Shown here piece after piece: positions 33,118 to 44,133 of a stretch of 64,000 nucleotides of DNA; position 1 is the first letter of the stretch; each line of letters starts with the position of its first letter. The stretch comes from Desulfovibrio sp. GTDB taxonomy: Bacteria; Desulfobacterota; Desulfovibrionia; Desulfovibrionales; Desulfovibrionaceae. The stretch covers positions 40,623 through 104,622 of the forward strand of contig JAISTW010000050.1 in the NCBI GenBank assembly GCA_031272405.1, in the 5' to 3' direction. Both the position numbers and the translations under genes were made by a program. The notes under the pieces were generated by a model. The model had not been told where the DNA came from and did not search any database. It saw only the letters and a list, made by a program, of their open reading frames with translations.

Positions 33118-34284
33118 TTATTTTGCCGCCGCCGGAGCATTCAGACCGGGCAGAGGCAGGAGCGGCAGGGCATGGTTGCCGGCCGTTCCGTCCAGAAGCA
33201 CTTTTTCCCGCGTTTGGGCAAGCACTTCTTCCACCGTTTCATAATAGAGCCGTTTTTTGGTCACTTCCGGGGCTTTTTCGTATTCCACGCGCAGGGCGTC
33301 AAAACGCCTGGCCTCGCCTTCCGCGTTCTGGGTGCGGGTGGTGCTGTATGCCTGGGCGTTGTTGCGGGCCGCGGCGGCCTGACCGCGCGCCTTGGGCAAA
33401 AGTTCGTTGCGGTAGGCTTCGGCCTCGTTGATGATGCGGCTTTTGTCCTCCCGGGCGCTGGCCACGTCCTTGAAGGCGTCAATGACTTCCTGGGGCGGAT
33501 GTACGTCCTGCAACTGGACGGCCAGCACCTGTATGCCGGATTCATAACGGTTGAGCACAGTCTGCAGAAGCTGGGTGGCCTCGCTCTGTATTTTCAGCTT
33601 GCCGTCGGTGATGGCGGCGTCGATCTGGCTGTTGCCGATAACCTCGCGCATGGCGGCCTCGGCCGCGTTGCGCACCAGAGCCGTCGGAGCGCTCACGTTG
33701 AAGAGATAGGCTACCGGGTCGCTGATTTTGTACTGCACGCTAAACTGCACGTTGACGATGTTTTCATCACCCGTGAGCATGGAGGCCTCTTCGGGAACGG
33801 TGCGCAACTGTCCCTGTTGGAACGTGGCCGACTGCCCCACGGAGCGGAAGCCGACCTCGCTGCGCAGAACCTGGGTGACTTGCGGCTTGTACACGCTTTC
33901 CACGGGCATGGGCCAGGCGTAATGGGGGCCGGGGCCCTCTGTTCTGTCGTATCTGCCGAAACGCAGAACCACGCCCTGCTCGTCCGGATTGATGATGTAT
34001 ATGCCCGACAAAAGCCAGATCAGCAGGATGGCCGGGATGACGAGAAATGCGGAGCGGCCGGGAAGACGAAAGCGCGGCGGCAGATTGGGGGGGATGAAGA
34101 TCGGCCTTCCCGGGCCCCGTTTCTCGTCCTGTTTTTGCCGCTCGGCGCCTCCATTGCGGGTTTCGCGCTTGTCTCCCCCTTCGGGGCCGGCGCTTTTGCC
34201 GTCGTCGTCCGACGCTTTCGGTTGAGGCCGCATGGCCTGCTGCCGCTGTCGTTTTTCCTGTAATTTGTCCCAGTCCCAGTTCAT
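33118..34284 (-). CDS. hflK: protease modulator HflK
   Basis: GIYIINPDEQGVVLRFGRYDRTEGPGPHYAWPMPVESV. Confidence 0.94.
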   Translation of the reverse strand: MNWDWDKLQEKRQRQQAMRPQPKASDDDGKSAGPEGGDKRETRNGGAERQKQDEKRGPGRPIFIPPNLPPRFRLPGRSAFLVIPAILLIWLLSGIYIINPDEQGVVLRFGRYDRTEGPGPHYAWPMPVESVYKPQVTQVLRSEVGFRSVGQSATFQQGQLRTVPEEASMLTGDENIVNVQFSVQYKISDPVAYLFNVSAPTALVRNAAEAAMREVIGNSQIDAAITDGKLKIQSEATQLLQTVLNRYESGIQVLAVQLQDVHPPQEVIDAFKDVASAREDKSRIINEAEAYRNELLPKARGQAAAARNNAQAYSTTRTQNAEGEARRFDALRVEYEKAPEVTKKRLYYETVEEVLAQTREKVLLDGTAGNHALPLLPLPGLNAPAAAK

Positions 34285-34329
34285 GGTCCCGCCGTTCTGT
34301 TTGGTGTTTGGTGAAATATACTACATAAA

Positions 34330-37300
34330 TCAGGCCGGCGTGTCGGTCAAGCCGGATTTTGTCGGATTTTGCTCATCCGCGGCCCGCGCGTTCACATGGC
34401 CCAAGTCCACCAGGATTTGCAGGAGTTCCCGGATTCTGGCGCGGGGCGCGCGGGCGAATCTCGCGGCGACCGTTTCCGCCGTCACCGGCGTGTCGGCGGC
34501 CAGCAGAGTCTGGACGGCATTGCGGACGGCGTCTACCTGTTCCACCAGTTCCGAAGGCCAGCCTGTTTTGGGTTCGGCTGGGCCGCTTTTGCCTCTGGCC
34601 GGAACGCCCGCCCGAACCGGCGGCATGTCCAGCGTGCCCTGAATCATTTTCCGCTCTTCTTTGGATTTGGTCTGGTACTCCGGGCGCAGCCAGCGGATTG
34701 TGCCCTGTTTTTCTTCTTCCGCCCGTTCGGCGTTCAGGGCGACAAGACGGGAGAGGATTTCCTCGTCCGGCAGGCCGGCGGGCCAGCCGTAGGCGGCGGC
34801 CACGGCGCTGTCCAGTTCATCGTGAATCTCGCCCAGGACGGTCACAAGGCCCTGTTCGTGGATTGTCTTTTCTTTGGCCGTCAGTTCCCGGCCCTGGCGC
34901 AAGGCTTCCAGGACATTGTACATGCCGGTCATGGTCAGATCGGGGGAAGAGCGCCTGCCGGGCCTTGCGGTGGCCGTCCAGCCGTTCCCCCAGAGCGCGG
35001 ATGCGGGCCTGCAGTTCCGGCGTGGCGGCGGGGAAAGGAAAAGGCGCGAAACAGACGGAATTGTTGTAGCGCGGTCTGTCTTCCAAGGTTCCCCCGGCGG
35101 CCAGGGACCAGCAAACATGGATGCGGCTGGAGAGCACGCCAAGGTGAAAGGCGTCGGAAGAGGCGATAACAATAAGGCTATGATCGGCAAGAAGTGAGTC
35201 CGGTTGAAAAGTAAAAAAACAATGTTTTGCAACATAGGGAGTGACAATATAGCGTTCAAGCCCATTGAGTGCTGGCCGCAGTGTCTTGCGTGGTTCTCCG
35301 AAAATCCACCACAAATTTCTATGAGAAGCGCGCCTGTCTTGGTCGCGTACTGGCTTCACTCGTGTTAATAGCCATTGATAAACTTCAGGAAATTTGTTGC
35401 TAACTTCTTCTATAGATAGACCAAGCAAATCTATAATCATAATATTACGCGGCTTATCCGTAATATCTTTACCATTTTTTGAAAATCGAATGTGTTTTTC
35501 AAGAGTAGGTATGCGTCCAAATCCAAGACATTTTGCTTGATCTGGTGTAACAATAAAACCATCACCATATAGTGCTACACCATGATTGCTTAAAGATTCA
35601 TTTGCCCTGAGCGGTATGGATTTAGCTATATTGGCTCCTAGCCGCAAATCAGCATGGATTTTTCCCAATCTTTCCTCGAATGAAACAAAGCGTTCCCTAC
35701 TGTCTGTTTCGCTCTCTTGGGAAACAGAAGCGAGAATCCCTGTCCCCGCGCCTTTTTCTCCCACGGTCATGGAAATCCGTACCGCCGCCCCGTCTGAGGC
35801 GTCCACCCAGGGATGGTCGGGCACGACGAAAGCCAGATGCAACGGTTTTTTATCTTCCAGATGACGGGAGACAATACGGCGGTTAAAAACTTGGGTAAGG
35901 CTGTTGGTGGTGATAAAGCCAAAACGTTCCACTTTGCCCAGCCGCGTCAATTCCGCCGCCTTGTGCCACCAGTACATGACGAAATCGCAAGATTCTGGCA
36001 AGTTGGCATATGCCGCCCGTAAAGCTTCGGTATATCCGTGACCGAGCGCCAGCCGCATACGTTTATTGCCTACAAACGGCGGATTGCCGACAATAAAGTC
36101 CGCCCTGGGCCATTCAGTCGCCGTCACTCCCTCATACACTTCATCCATGACAACGGCGTCTTCATTGGGAACTTCCCGGCCGGTCACGGGGTCCGGCTTA
36201 TACGTCACGCCGTCCCAGCGCGTCACAGGCTTGCCCTGCTTGTCCTTTGCCCATTTCCGGCTTTTCCAGGCAATCAGCGCGTCTTTCTTCTGGATGTTGT
36301 TGAACTTCTTAACAACCGGCTCCGGCGGGTTCACATTGCCGTGAGTGCGAAAATGCCATTGCAGATACCCTATCCAGAGCACCATTTCCGCGATGTGCGC
36401 GGCCCGGGGATTGATTTCCAGGCCCAGAAACTGGTGCGGGTCAATCTGCAACAGCGTTTGCCGCTGTTCGCCGTAGGTGTCCAGGCTGTGCAGCACTTCG
36501 CCTTCCAGACGCTTCATGTGTTCCAGAGTCACATACAAAAAATTCCCCGAGCCGCAGGCCGGGTCAAGGACACGGATTTTCAGCAGGCGTTTGTGAAATG
36601 CGCTCACCGTATTCCGGGCTTCATTTTCCTTGCCCTGGCTGAACAGCAGACTTGCCGCCGCCTGCACGTCGTCCCATTCTTTCCGCAACGGTTGCATGAC
36701 AGTGGGAATGACCAGCCGTTCCACATAGGCGCGGGGCGTGTAATGCGCGCCCAGCTTGTGCCGTTCCCTGGGGTCAAGGGCGCGTTCCAGCAGGGTGCCG
36801 AAAATGGCCGGTTCCACCTCTTTCCAGTCAGCCCTGGCCGCTTCCAGCAGAATGCCGATCTGCGCCTGGGACAGGGGCAGGACTTCTGGATTGGCAAAGA
36901 TGTTGCCGTTGAAACGCAGGAGTTTTTTACCCAGGGCCACGGAAACAGAACCATTGTTCATGGCCGTCCACAAATCCCTGACAAAATGCGCGTACAGTCT
37001 GGGTTCCAGAACGGCTTTCTGCAGAATGTCCGTAAAGCTGCCCGCCGGAATGAGGCTCACGTCCTCGGCGAACATGGAAAAGACGCAGCGCATGAGAAAG
37101 CGCGACACCTTTTCCGGGCCATGCCCATCCGCTTCCAGCAGACGGGCCAGTTCCGCCAGATGGGCCGCGACTTCTTCCGTGACTTTGGCCGCCCGGCGGG
37201 AGGGGTCAAGAGAAAGGGGATCGTTCCAGATTGCCCGGAACAGTTCCCGGACTTCGGGCTTTTTCAGGTCGTCCAGTCGAATGCGGTACTGGCGGGCGTC

Positions 37301-37804
37301 GGGGAAATGCAGGTACACGCCGCCGCTGCGGGTGAATTCCGTATACAGGTCAAAGCAGAAGCCCACATCGGCCACGATGAGGAAAGGCGGACGCCCTTCA
37401 TTGGCGGGCAGGCAACGGATGTAGTTTTCCGCCTGCCGTCTGGCCCGTTGCATGGCGTCTTCCCATTGACGACTGCCGCGCTTTACGGCGCTTGAGGAGG
37501 TGAAGCCGGGCAAAGACAGTGGCGTGGCCCTGTCCTGCCCCTGTTTGGCCTCCAGCACGAAGCAGCCCTTGCGGTACAGGTCAAGGCGCTTTTGTTCCTT
37601 CGTGCCGTCCCCGCGCGGGATAAAAACTTTGCGCTCAAAGGAATAAACATTTTTCTCGTTGATTTCACGGGCCGGGTCAGGACGCGGCACTTCCAGAACG
37701 TCGCACAATTCCGCCAGAAAAAGCTGGGAATTGGCCTGCTCTGAACCGCCGGACGCTTTCCAGCGCGTGATGAAGTCGGCAATCTGGCCGTTATTCAAGA
37801 GCAA
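34330..37804 (-). pseudogene. MmeI/YeeA-like single-chain restriction-modification DNA methyltransferase, frameshifted near 34942-34946 (ORFs 34817-37804 and 34330-35265)
   Basis: LDLYRKGCFVLEAKQG (D...ExK nuclease-like), RVLDPACGSGNFLYVTLE (motif I), FIVGNPPFVGNKRM (NPPF). C-terminus continues in another frame: ...RQALFP | DLTMTGMYNVLEALRQGRELTAKEK... Confidence 0.82.
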
Positions 37805-37810
37805 GGCCGT

Positions 37811-38629
37811 TCATCCCCGACTCGCGGGCGGGCGGTTGAGCAGGTCTTCCAGGCGGGCGGCGACTTCGTCTCCGGGCAGTCCCTGCCGTTCGGCCAGAAG
37901 GGGCAAATTTTCCACAGCGTCGCAGGGCCGCAGATACAGAGGCTCAATATCCCGGTCGAAATAATCTCCGTGCCGTGCCAGCAGGCGCAGGGCCGAGACA
38001 GACGGAGCGCGGCATTCCGGCATGAGAACAAGACCTGCCCCCTCAAAAACGGCCGCGTTGCGCGCAAGACCGCTGCCGCAGACATACGTCGCGTCTGAAC
38101 GGCCGGTTTTCAGCTCTGTTTCCGACTCCGTTTTCAGACGGCTCAGAACTTCCTGAGGGCCGGCAAGCCGCGCCGCGTCAACGGGCATGGGCGGAATAAC
38201 CGGCCCCAAAGAGACAAAGGAACGACAGTGAACGAGATTGCGGCGAGCATGGGTGAGAACGACGATGCGCGTCCCGTAGAGCAGATTCCGGTGCATGGCG
38301 GCGGTGGCGGCCAGGGCCTGCAAATAGTCCAAACCGGCCAGACGGGCGCGGCCGGCGCGGCGCAAGGCCGCGGATGCAGTCAGAACAAGACGTATGCCCG
38401 TAAAGGAACCCGGTCCGCGTACACAGGCCACGCGGCAGAAATCCCGCATTGTTATGCGCAGCGCGGCGCATATCTCGGCCAGAGCCGGCGTGAGCAACTC
38501 CGCGCCCCGTTGCGGGCTGTTCCACTCCTGAGCGCAGCGCGGCGTCTCGTCGTCGGTGACGACAATCTGCAAAAGGCCTTCCGAAGCGTTAAGCACGAGC
38601 TCCAGACCGGTGGAATACGCTTTCGCCAT
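37811..38629 (-). CDS. tsaB: tRNA threonylcarbamoyladenosine biosynthesis protein TsaB-like
   Basis: VACVRGPGSFTGIRLVLTASAALRRA. Confidence 0.85.
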   Translation of the reverse strand: MAKAYSTGLELVLNASEGLLQIVVTDDETPRCAQEWNSPQRGAELLTPALAEICAALRITMRDFCRVACVRGPGSFTGIRLVLTASAALRRAGRARLAGLDYLQALAATAAMHRNLLYGTRIVVLTHARRNLVHCRSFVSLGPVIPPMPVDAARLAGPQEVLSRLKTESETELKTGRSDATYVCGSGLARNAAVFEGAGLVLMPECRAPSVSALRLLARHGDYFDRDIEPLYLRPCDAVENLPLLAERQGLPGDEVAARLEDLLNRPPASRG

Positions 38630-38658
38630 GACAATTGGGCCTCGGCATTCCGGGGGCT

Positions 38659-39759
38659 TCAACCGGCGCTTTTGACAATGCGCCAGATATCGTTGAACGT
38701 GGCCAGCAGCATGAGGCAGACCAGCAGGGCGACGCCCAGGCGCATGGCATAGGCCTGCACCTGTCTGGCTATGGGACGTCTGAAGATGGTCTCCCACAGG
38801 CAAAAGACTATCTGCCCTCCGTCCAGCACAGGAATGGGCAGCAGATTCAAGATGCCCAGGTTCACGCTGATGAGCGCCGTAAGAGCCAGCAGACCGGCCA
38901 GCCCCTCATTGGCCTGTTGCCCCACAAGCTGCATGATCATAATGGGGCCGCCCACCTGATCCAGAGGCACAACCCGTTGAACCAGCTTGACCAGTCCCTG
39001 CCAGGTCAGAGAAATCATCCTACCGGCGTGATTCGCGCCCTCGCCGGCGGCGCTCCAGAAATCCAGCGGCCGCACAACCACCTTGCCCGAAGCCCGCACG
39101 CCGATGAGCCAGGCGTTTTCCTCATCGCCGAAAACGGTTTTGCGCGCAGACCTGAACGGATGGACAACGCAGCGCAAGGTAGTGAAATCGCCGTTGGAGG
39201 CCAGAGACGAAGCCGGGCGGGCGATCTCCAGGGACAGGGGTTGCCCCTCGCTCGCGTTGATGGCTTCGGACAGGTCCTCCCAGGAAGCCACGGCGATGCC
39301 GTTGATGCTGAGGATGCGGTCTCCGGCTTGCAGCCCGGCCGCGGCGGCCGGGCCGTCTTCGTTGACCGCGCCGATTTCGGGCAGCAGGGTTGTCGCGCCC
39401 CAACTGAAAGCCAGAAGCCAGCAGAGCAGCCAGGCCAGCAACATGTTGGCCAGAGGGCCGGCAGCCACCACAAGCAGGCGTTGCCAGGCCGGGCGCAGGG
39501 CAAAGGATTCCTCCGGGGTGAAGCCTTCGGGAATGTCTTCCTCGTCGCTTTCTCCCACCAGGGCGACATAACCGCCAAGAGGAACAAGGGACAATGCGTA
39601 TTCTGTTTTGCCGCGCCGCATTTTCAAAATTTTCGGACCAAAGCCCAGGGAAAAAACGGAGACGCCCATGCCCAACCCGCGGGCCACGGCAAAATGTCCA
39701 AGTTCATGGAAAAAAATAAGGCCGCCCAAAACGACGACGACGGCGAAAACTGTTGTCAT
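38659..39759 (-). CDS. rseP: RIP metalloprotease RseP
   Basis: FFHELGHFAVARGLGMGVSVFSLGFGP (HExxH), PDZ domain, LNLLPIPVLDGG. Confidence 0.95.
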   Translation of the reverse strand: MTTVFAVVVVLGGLIFFHELGHFAVARGLGMGVSVFSLGFGPKILKMRRGKTEYALSLVPLGGYVALVGESDEEDIPEGFTPEESFALRPAWQRLLVVAAGPLANMLLAWLLCWLLAFSWGATTLLPEIGAVNEDGPAAAAGLQAGDRILSINGIAVASWEDLSEAINASEGQPLSLEIARPASSLASNGDFTTLRCVVHPFRSARKTVFGDEENAWLIGVRASGKVVVRPLDFWSAAGEGANHAGRMISLTWQGLVKLVQRVVPLDQVGGPIMIMQLVGQQANEGLAGLLALTALISVNLGILNLLPIPVLDGGQIVFCLWETIFRRPIARQVQAYAMRLGVALLVCLMLLATFNDIWRIVKSAG

Positions 39760-41081
39760 GCGGTGCTGTCCTTCTTCGCCAGTTTGAAAACCATTGCCCG
39801 GCTTTGGCGATCAAGCCGTTCAATGCGCTTCTCAAGGGCCTGCGCCTCTTTTTGGATATCGGGCAAACATGCGCCTGTCAAAGGCGGACAAAAGGGTTTG
39901 CCCATGTCATCGGGGTGGGCCGCGGCGTGGGCGCGCATGGCCGCTCCGATAAGACGCGGAATGTCTGGAAAGGCGATGTGGCCCTTGAGGAAAAGTTCCA
40001 CAGCCGCCTCATTGGCGGCATTCATGACCACGAGGAGGCCCCCGCGCATTGACAGGGCCTGACGCGCCAGATCAAGAGCCGGAAAGGCCTCCGCCTCAAA
40101 GAAAGCGAGGTGTCCTGTCCGGGCGAGATCCAGGCCCGGTACGCCCGAGGGCAGACTGAGCGGCCAAAGCATACAGGCGGCCAAAGGCATGCGCATGTCG
40201 GCCGTGCCCAGTTGGGCGAGCTGGGAGCCGTCGCCGAATTCCACCAGAGAATGCACCACGGACTGCGGATGTATGAGCACCCGAATTCTGGACGGAGGCA
40301 CTCCAAACAGGTGGAAAGCCTCGGCGATTTCCAGTCCCTTGTTCATCATGGTGGCGGAGTCAATGCTTATCTTTTTGCCCATAGGCCAGACAGGATGCCG
40401 CACGGCCTGCTCCGCCGTGACGCGGGTCAACTCCCCTTCGCTTTTGCCGAAAAACGGGCCGCCGGAGGCCGTGAGCAGGAGTTGCGCCGCTTCTTGACCG
40501 CGTCCCGCCAAACACTGAAAAATGGCGTTGTGCTCGGAATCCACCGGCAGAATTGCGGCCCCTGTGCGCCGGCAGATGCCTCTGACCAGATCGCCGGCGA
40601 GGACAAGCGATTCCTTGTTGGCCAAACAGATGACCTTGCCGGCCAGCGCGGCGGCAACGGTTCCGGCCAGCCCGGCCCCGCCCACCTGGGCCGACAGTAC
40701 GGTGCTCGCCGATGGTTCGAATGCGAGTTCCGCATAGCCCGTCGGGCCTTCAAGAACGCGCGGCGTGTAGCCTGGCGGCAGCAGAGATTTGAGTTTTCGC
40801 GCCGACTCGCCGTTCAGAACCGCCAGAAGAGGCGGACGAAAACGCGCCGCCTGTTCGGCCAGCCGCTCCACATTGACGGCGCAGGAAAGTCCCCGCACTT
40901 CGAACCTGTCAGCGTGTTCGGCGATAACGGCCAGGGCGTTGCGGCCTATGGAGCCCGTGGAACCCAGAATGGCGATGCTTCTGGGCCAGGCGCGCCGCCA
41001 TGCTTCAGAAGGAGGCGGGGAAATATAGGAAATGTTCGGGCCATCCAGCCCCGGCCACAAGTCCGCCATGTTCTTTTCCAA
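39756..41081 (-). CDS. dxr: 1-deoxy-D-xylulose 5-phosphate reductoisomerase
   Basis: IAILGSTGSIGRNALAVI, LANKESLVLAG, DSEHNAIFQCL, IDSATMMNKGLE. Confidence 0.97.
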   Translation of the reverse strand: MEKNMADLWPGLDGPNISYISPPPSEAWRRAWPRSIAILGSTGSIGRNALAVIAEHADRFEVRGLSCAVNVERLAEQAARFRPPLLAVLNGESARKLKSLLPPGYTPRVLEGPTGYAELAFEPSASTVLSAQVGGAGLAGTVAAALAGKVICLANKESLVLAGDLVRGICRRTGAAILPVDSEHNAIFQCLAGRGQEAAQLLLTASGGPFFGKSEGELTRVTAEQAVRHPVWPMGKKISIDSATMMNKGLEIAEAFHLFGVPPSRIRVLIHPQSVVHSLVEFGDGSQLAQLGTADMRMPLAACMLWPLSLPSGVPGLDLARTGHLAFFEAEAFPALDLARQALSMRGGLLVVMNAANEAAVELFLKGHIAFPDIPRLIGAAMRAHAAAHPDDMGKPFCPPLTGACLPDIQKEAQALEKRIERLDRQSRAMVFKLAKKDSTA

Positions 41082-41903
41082 TCAAAAAAAGAAAAACCAT
41101 TCATCCACCACGGCCACCATGGGCATGGCGAAGAGGATGCTGTCCGCTCTGTCCAGCATGCCGCCGTGTCCGGGCAGAATATTGCCGGAATCCTTGACGT
41201 GGACGGAGCGTTTCAGGGCCGATTCGAACAGATCCCCCAACTGGGCGAACGCGTTGACCACTATGCCCAGAAGGGCGAAAGAGAACCAGCCCAGCTTGCC
41301 GAAAATGGCCCCATAGACGGAGCAGAAAATCACACAGCCCACCAGACTGCCGATGGCGCCTTCCGAACTTTTGTGCGGGCTGACCCGCGGCCAGAGCTTG
41401 TGATGCCCCCAGCGCGTGCCCACAAACCAGGCGGCCGTATCGGATACGCCGACCGCGGCCAGCACGAAAATCAGCTTGACGTTGGAAAGGTAGGTCGCCG
41501 GCAAAAGCAGCAGCGGCACATAGGCCAGACCAACCAGAAATATTCCGCTGGAAGCGAAGGCGCTGTCTTCTTCCACCACATCCCAGCGAAAGAGAAAACT
41601 CATGGAGGCCAGCACAAAGCCGGCGCCCAGGCAGACCAGGGCGTCCTGCGGGCGCCGGTTCCAGGTCAGCACTATCATGGCGCAGCCCAGAGCAAGACCG
41701 AAAATACGGCTGGTCAGGCGCTTTTTCGGGCCCCAGAACAGACTGTAAAATTCCCACAGACACAGGGACGAAACCAGCAGCACGGCAAAAAGAAGCGTCC
41801 ATCCTCTGAGCAAAAGCACACCGGCAAGAGCGGCAATCAGGGCCAGCCCCGTGGCTATGCGGGGCGCTTCCTGGATGCGGCTGACACGGGAAACGGAATT
41901 CAT
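41082..41903 (-). CDS. cdsA: phosphatidate cytidylyltransferase
   Basis: SPHKSSEGAIGSLVGC, LFESALKRSVHVKDSGNILPGHGGMLDRADS. Confidence 0.95.
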   Translation of the reverse strand: MNSVSRVSRIQEAPRIATGLALIAALAGVLLLRGWTLLFAVLLVSSLCLWEFYSLFWGPKKRLTSRIFGLALGCAMIVLTWNRRPQDALVCLGAGFVLASMSFLFRWDVVEEDSAFASSGIFLVGLAYVPLLLLPATYLSNVKLIFVLAAVGVSDTAAWFVGTRWGHHKLWPRVSPHKSSEGAIGSLVGCVIFCSVYGAIFGKLGWFSFALLGIVVNAFAQLGDLFESALKRSVHVKDSGNILPGHGGMLDRADSILFAMPMVAVVDEWFFFF

Positions 41904-41933
41904 GCGAAAATCCTTGTCTCATGCTTTCTTGTT

Positions 41934-42626
41934 TCAAACAGTTCCGAAACGCCGGGAGCGGGAGGCGTAATCCTCAAGCGCCGCGCGCAGATGCACTTCA
42001 CCGAAATCGGGCCAGTAAGCCGGCGTGAAGTGCAGTTCCGCATAGGCGCATTGGTAGAGGAGAAAATTGCTCAGGCGCAACTCCCCGCCGGTGCGGATCA
42101 ACAGGTCCGGATCTGGCTGGCCTCCTGTATACAGACGTTCCGCCAGGCTCAGCTCCGTCACATCTTCCGGCCTTGCGCCTTCACGGACAAAGCTTTGCGC
42201 CGCGCGCACAAGCTCAGCCCGCGCGCCGTAATTGAGCGCGAGGTTGAGCGTCATGGCCTTGCCGCCAGCCGTCCTTTTGATGCCGCGGACGAGGGCGGCG
42301 CGCGCCGTCGCCGGCAGGGCTTCCATGCCGCCAAGCACATTCAGGGCAATGCCTTTTTCTGCCATTAGAGGAACTTCCGTTCCCAAAAATTCCCGCAACA
42401 GACTGAAGAGATGTAAAATTTCAGCCTTTGGTCTTCCCCAGTTCTCACTGGAAAAGGTATACAGAGTCACATGCCTTATGCCCAGTTCCCGACACAGGGT
42501 TATGACGCGTCGCGCGGCTTCGGCGCCGGCCCTGTGCCCGTCCGCGCGCGGCAACCCGCGCGCTTCAGCCCAGCGGCCGTTGCCGTCCATGATAAAGGCG
42601 ATATGCGCCGGCAGGTGCTGGGGCAT
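41934..42626 (-). CDS. uppS: isoprenyl (undecaprenyl) diphosphate synthase
   Basis: HIAFIMDGNGRWAEARGL, LLIRTGGELRLSNFLLYQCAYAEL; ATG overlaps frr stop. Confidence 0.96.
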   Translation of the reverse strand: MPQHLPAHIAFIMDGNGRWAEARGLPRADGHRAGAEAARRVITLCRELGIRHVTLYTFSSENWGRPKAEILHLFSLLREFLGTEVPLMAEKGIALNVLGGMEALPATARAALVRGIKRTAGGKAMTLNLALNYGARAELVRAAQSFVREGARPEDVTELSLAERLYTGGQPDPDLLIRTGGELRLSNFLLYQCAYAELHFTPAYWPDFGEVHLRAALEDYASRSRRFGTV

Positions 42627-43186
42627 CAAATATCCATGATCTCTTTTTCTTTGGCCGCGCACTTCTTTTCCACGTCAGCCACGAATCTGTCCGTCAGTTT
42701 CTGCACCTCGTCCGTGGATTTTTTCAGCTCGTCCTCGGTAATTTGTTTGTCCTTCTCAAGCTTTTTCAGCGTCTCATTGGCGTCGCGGCGCACATTGCGC
42801 ACAGCCACTCTGGCCTCCTCGCTGTACTTGCGGGCCACCTTGACAAGCTCCTTGCGCCGCTCCTCGGTCAGGGGGGGCATGACGATGCGCACGATTTTGC
42901 CGTCATTGACCGGGGTGAGCCCCAGATCAGACTTGAGCAGGGCCTTTTCCACGGCGGCGAGTCCGCTTTTGTCCCAAGGCTGTATGGTGATGGTGCGGCT
43001 GTCCGGCACGGCTATGGAGGCCATTTGCCCCAGAGGCGTGGGCGTTCCGTAATAGTCCGCCTTGATGTCCTCCACAAGGGTTGCGGATGCCCGGCCCGTG
43101 CGCAGCTTGGAAAAATCACGCGTCAGGGAGGTCATGGCTTTTTCCATTTTCTCCTCGGCGGTCAAAATCGTGGTTTCCATATCCAT
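42626..43186 (-). CDS. frr: ribosome recycling factor
   Basis: Full-length RRF sequence ([31 protein letters not shown]). Confidence 0.97.
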   Translation of the reverse strand: MDMETTILTAEEKMEKAMTSLTRDFSKLRTGRASATLVEDIKADYYGTPTPLGQMASIAVPDSRTITIQPWDKSGLAAVEKALLKSDLGLTPVNDGKIVRIVMPPLTEERRKELVKVARKYSEEARVAVRNVRRDANETLKKLEKDKQITEDELKKSTDEVQKLTDRFVADVEKKCAAKEKEIMDI

Positions 43187-43239
43187 AGCGTATACCTCAT
43201 GACATGATGACTGTTTTTTCGCTGTAACAGGCGGGCGGC

Positions 43240-43956
43240 TCAGCGTCCGCTCACAAGAGTTCCCACGCTTTCGCCGGACACGGCCCGGCGTATGTCCCCG
43301 CCGAACATGCGGCAGACGATGATAGGCAGGTTGTTGTCCCGCACCAGGGCAATGGCCGTGGCGTCCATCACGCCCAGATGTCGGGCGAGAGTTTCATCAT
43401 AGCTCAGATTGTCAAACTTGACGGCATCGGCGTGCAGGGTGGGATCCTTGTCGTAAATGCCGTCAACCTTGGTGGCCTTGATGATGGCGTCGCATTTGAG
43501 TTCCATGCCCCGCAGGGCCGCGGTGGTGTCCGTGGTGAAATAGGGATTGCCCGTGCCCGCCGCGCAGATCACCACGCGCCCCTTTTCCAGATGACGCAAA
43601 GCCCTGCGGCGGACAAAAGGCTCGCACACCTCGCGCATGGAGATGGCCGAGAGCACGCGCGTGGGGTAACCCTGCTTTTCCAGCATGTCCTGCACGGCCA
43701 GAGCGTTGAGCACAGTGGCCAACATGCCCATATAGTCCGCCGAAGAGCGTTCCATGCCCTTGGCCGAGCCCGACAGACCGCGAAAAATATTGCCTCCGCC
43801 GATCACCAGGGCCATCTCCGTGCCCATGTCCAGCACAGTTCCGATTTCCCGGCAAATGGCGGAAACCGTGTCCGGGTCAATGCCGTTTTTTTCTTCTCCG
43901 GCCAAAACTTCGCCGCTCAGTTTCAGCAGCACCCGCTTGTATTTTGGTGTCGGCAT
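43240..43956 (-). CDS. pyrH: UMP kinase
   Basis: [34 protein letters not shown]. Confidence 0.97.
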   Translation of the reverse strand: MPTPKYKRVLLKLSGEVLAGEEKNGIDPDTVSAICREIGTVLDMGTEMALVIGGGNIFRGLSGSAKGMERSSADYMGMLATVLNALAVQDMLEKQGYPTRVLSAISMREVCEPFVRRRALRHLEKGRVVICAAGTGNPYFTTDTTAALRGMELKCDAIIKATKVDGIYDKDPTLHADAVKFDNLSYDETLARHLGVMDATAIALVRDNNLPIIVCRMFGGDIRRAVSGESVGTLVSGR

Positions 43957-44133
43957 GAAGGCCTCTCGCTGTATTGACAGGATAGTTTTTACAAACGGCG
44001 TAAGCATAGCAGAAAAACGCCGCGCCTTAAAGCAAATATTTGATGGAGATTAAAATCAATGATTCAAGTATATTATACTGAAGCGCAAGTGGTGTTCATC
44101 TGTCCAGGTCTATCTTTATGATATCTCCGTCTA

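Noticed and set aside
40110-42368. 752-aa plus-strand ORF
   Set aside because: Lies antisense to dxr, cdsA and uppS, which have clear family motifs; low-complexity translation typical of a high-GC shadow ORF.
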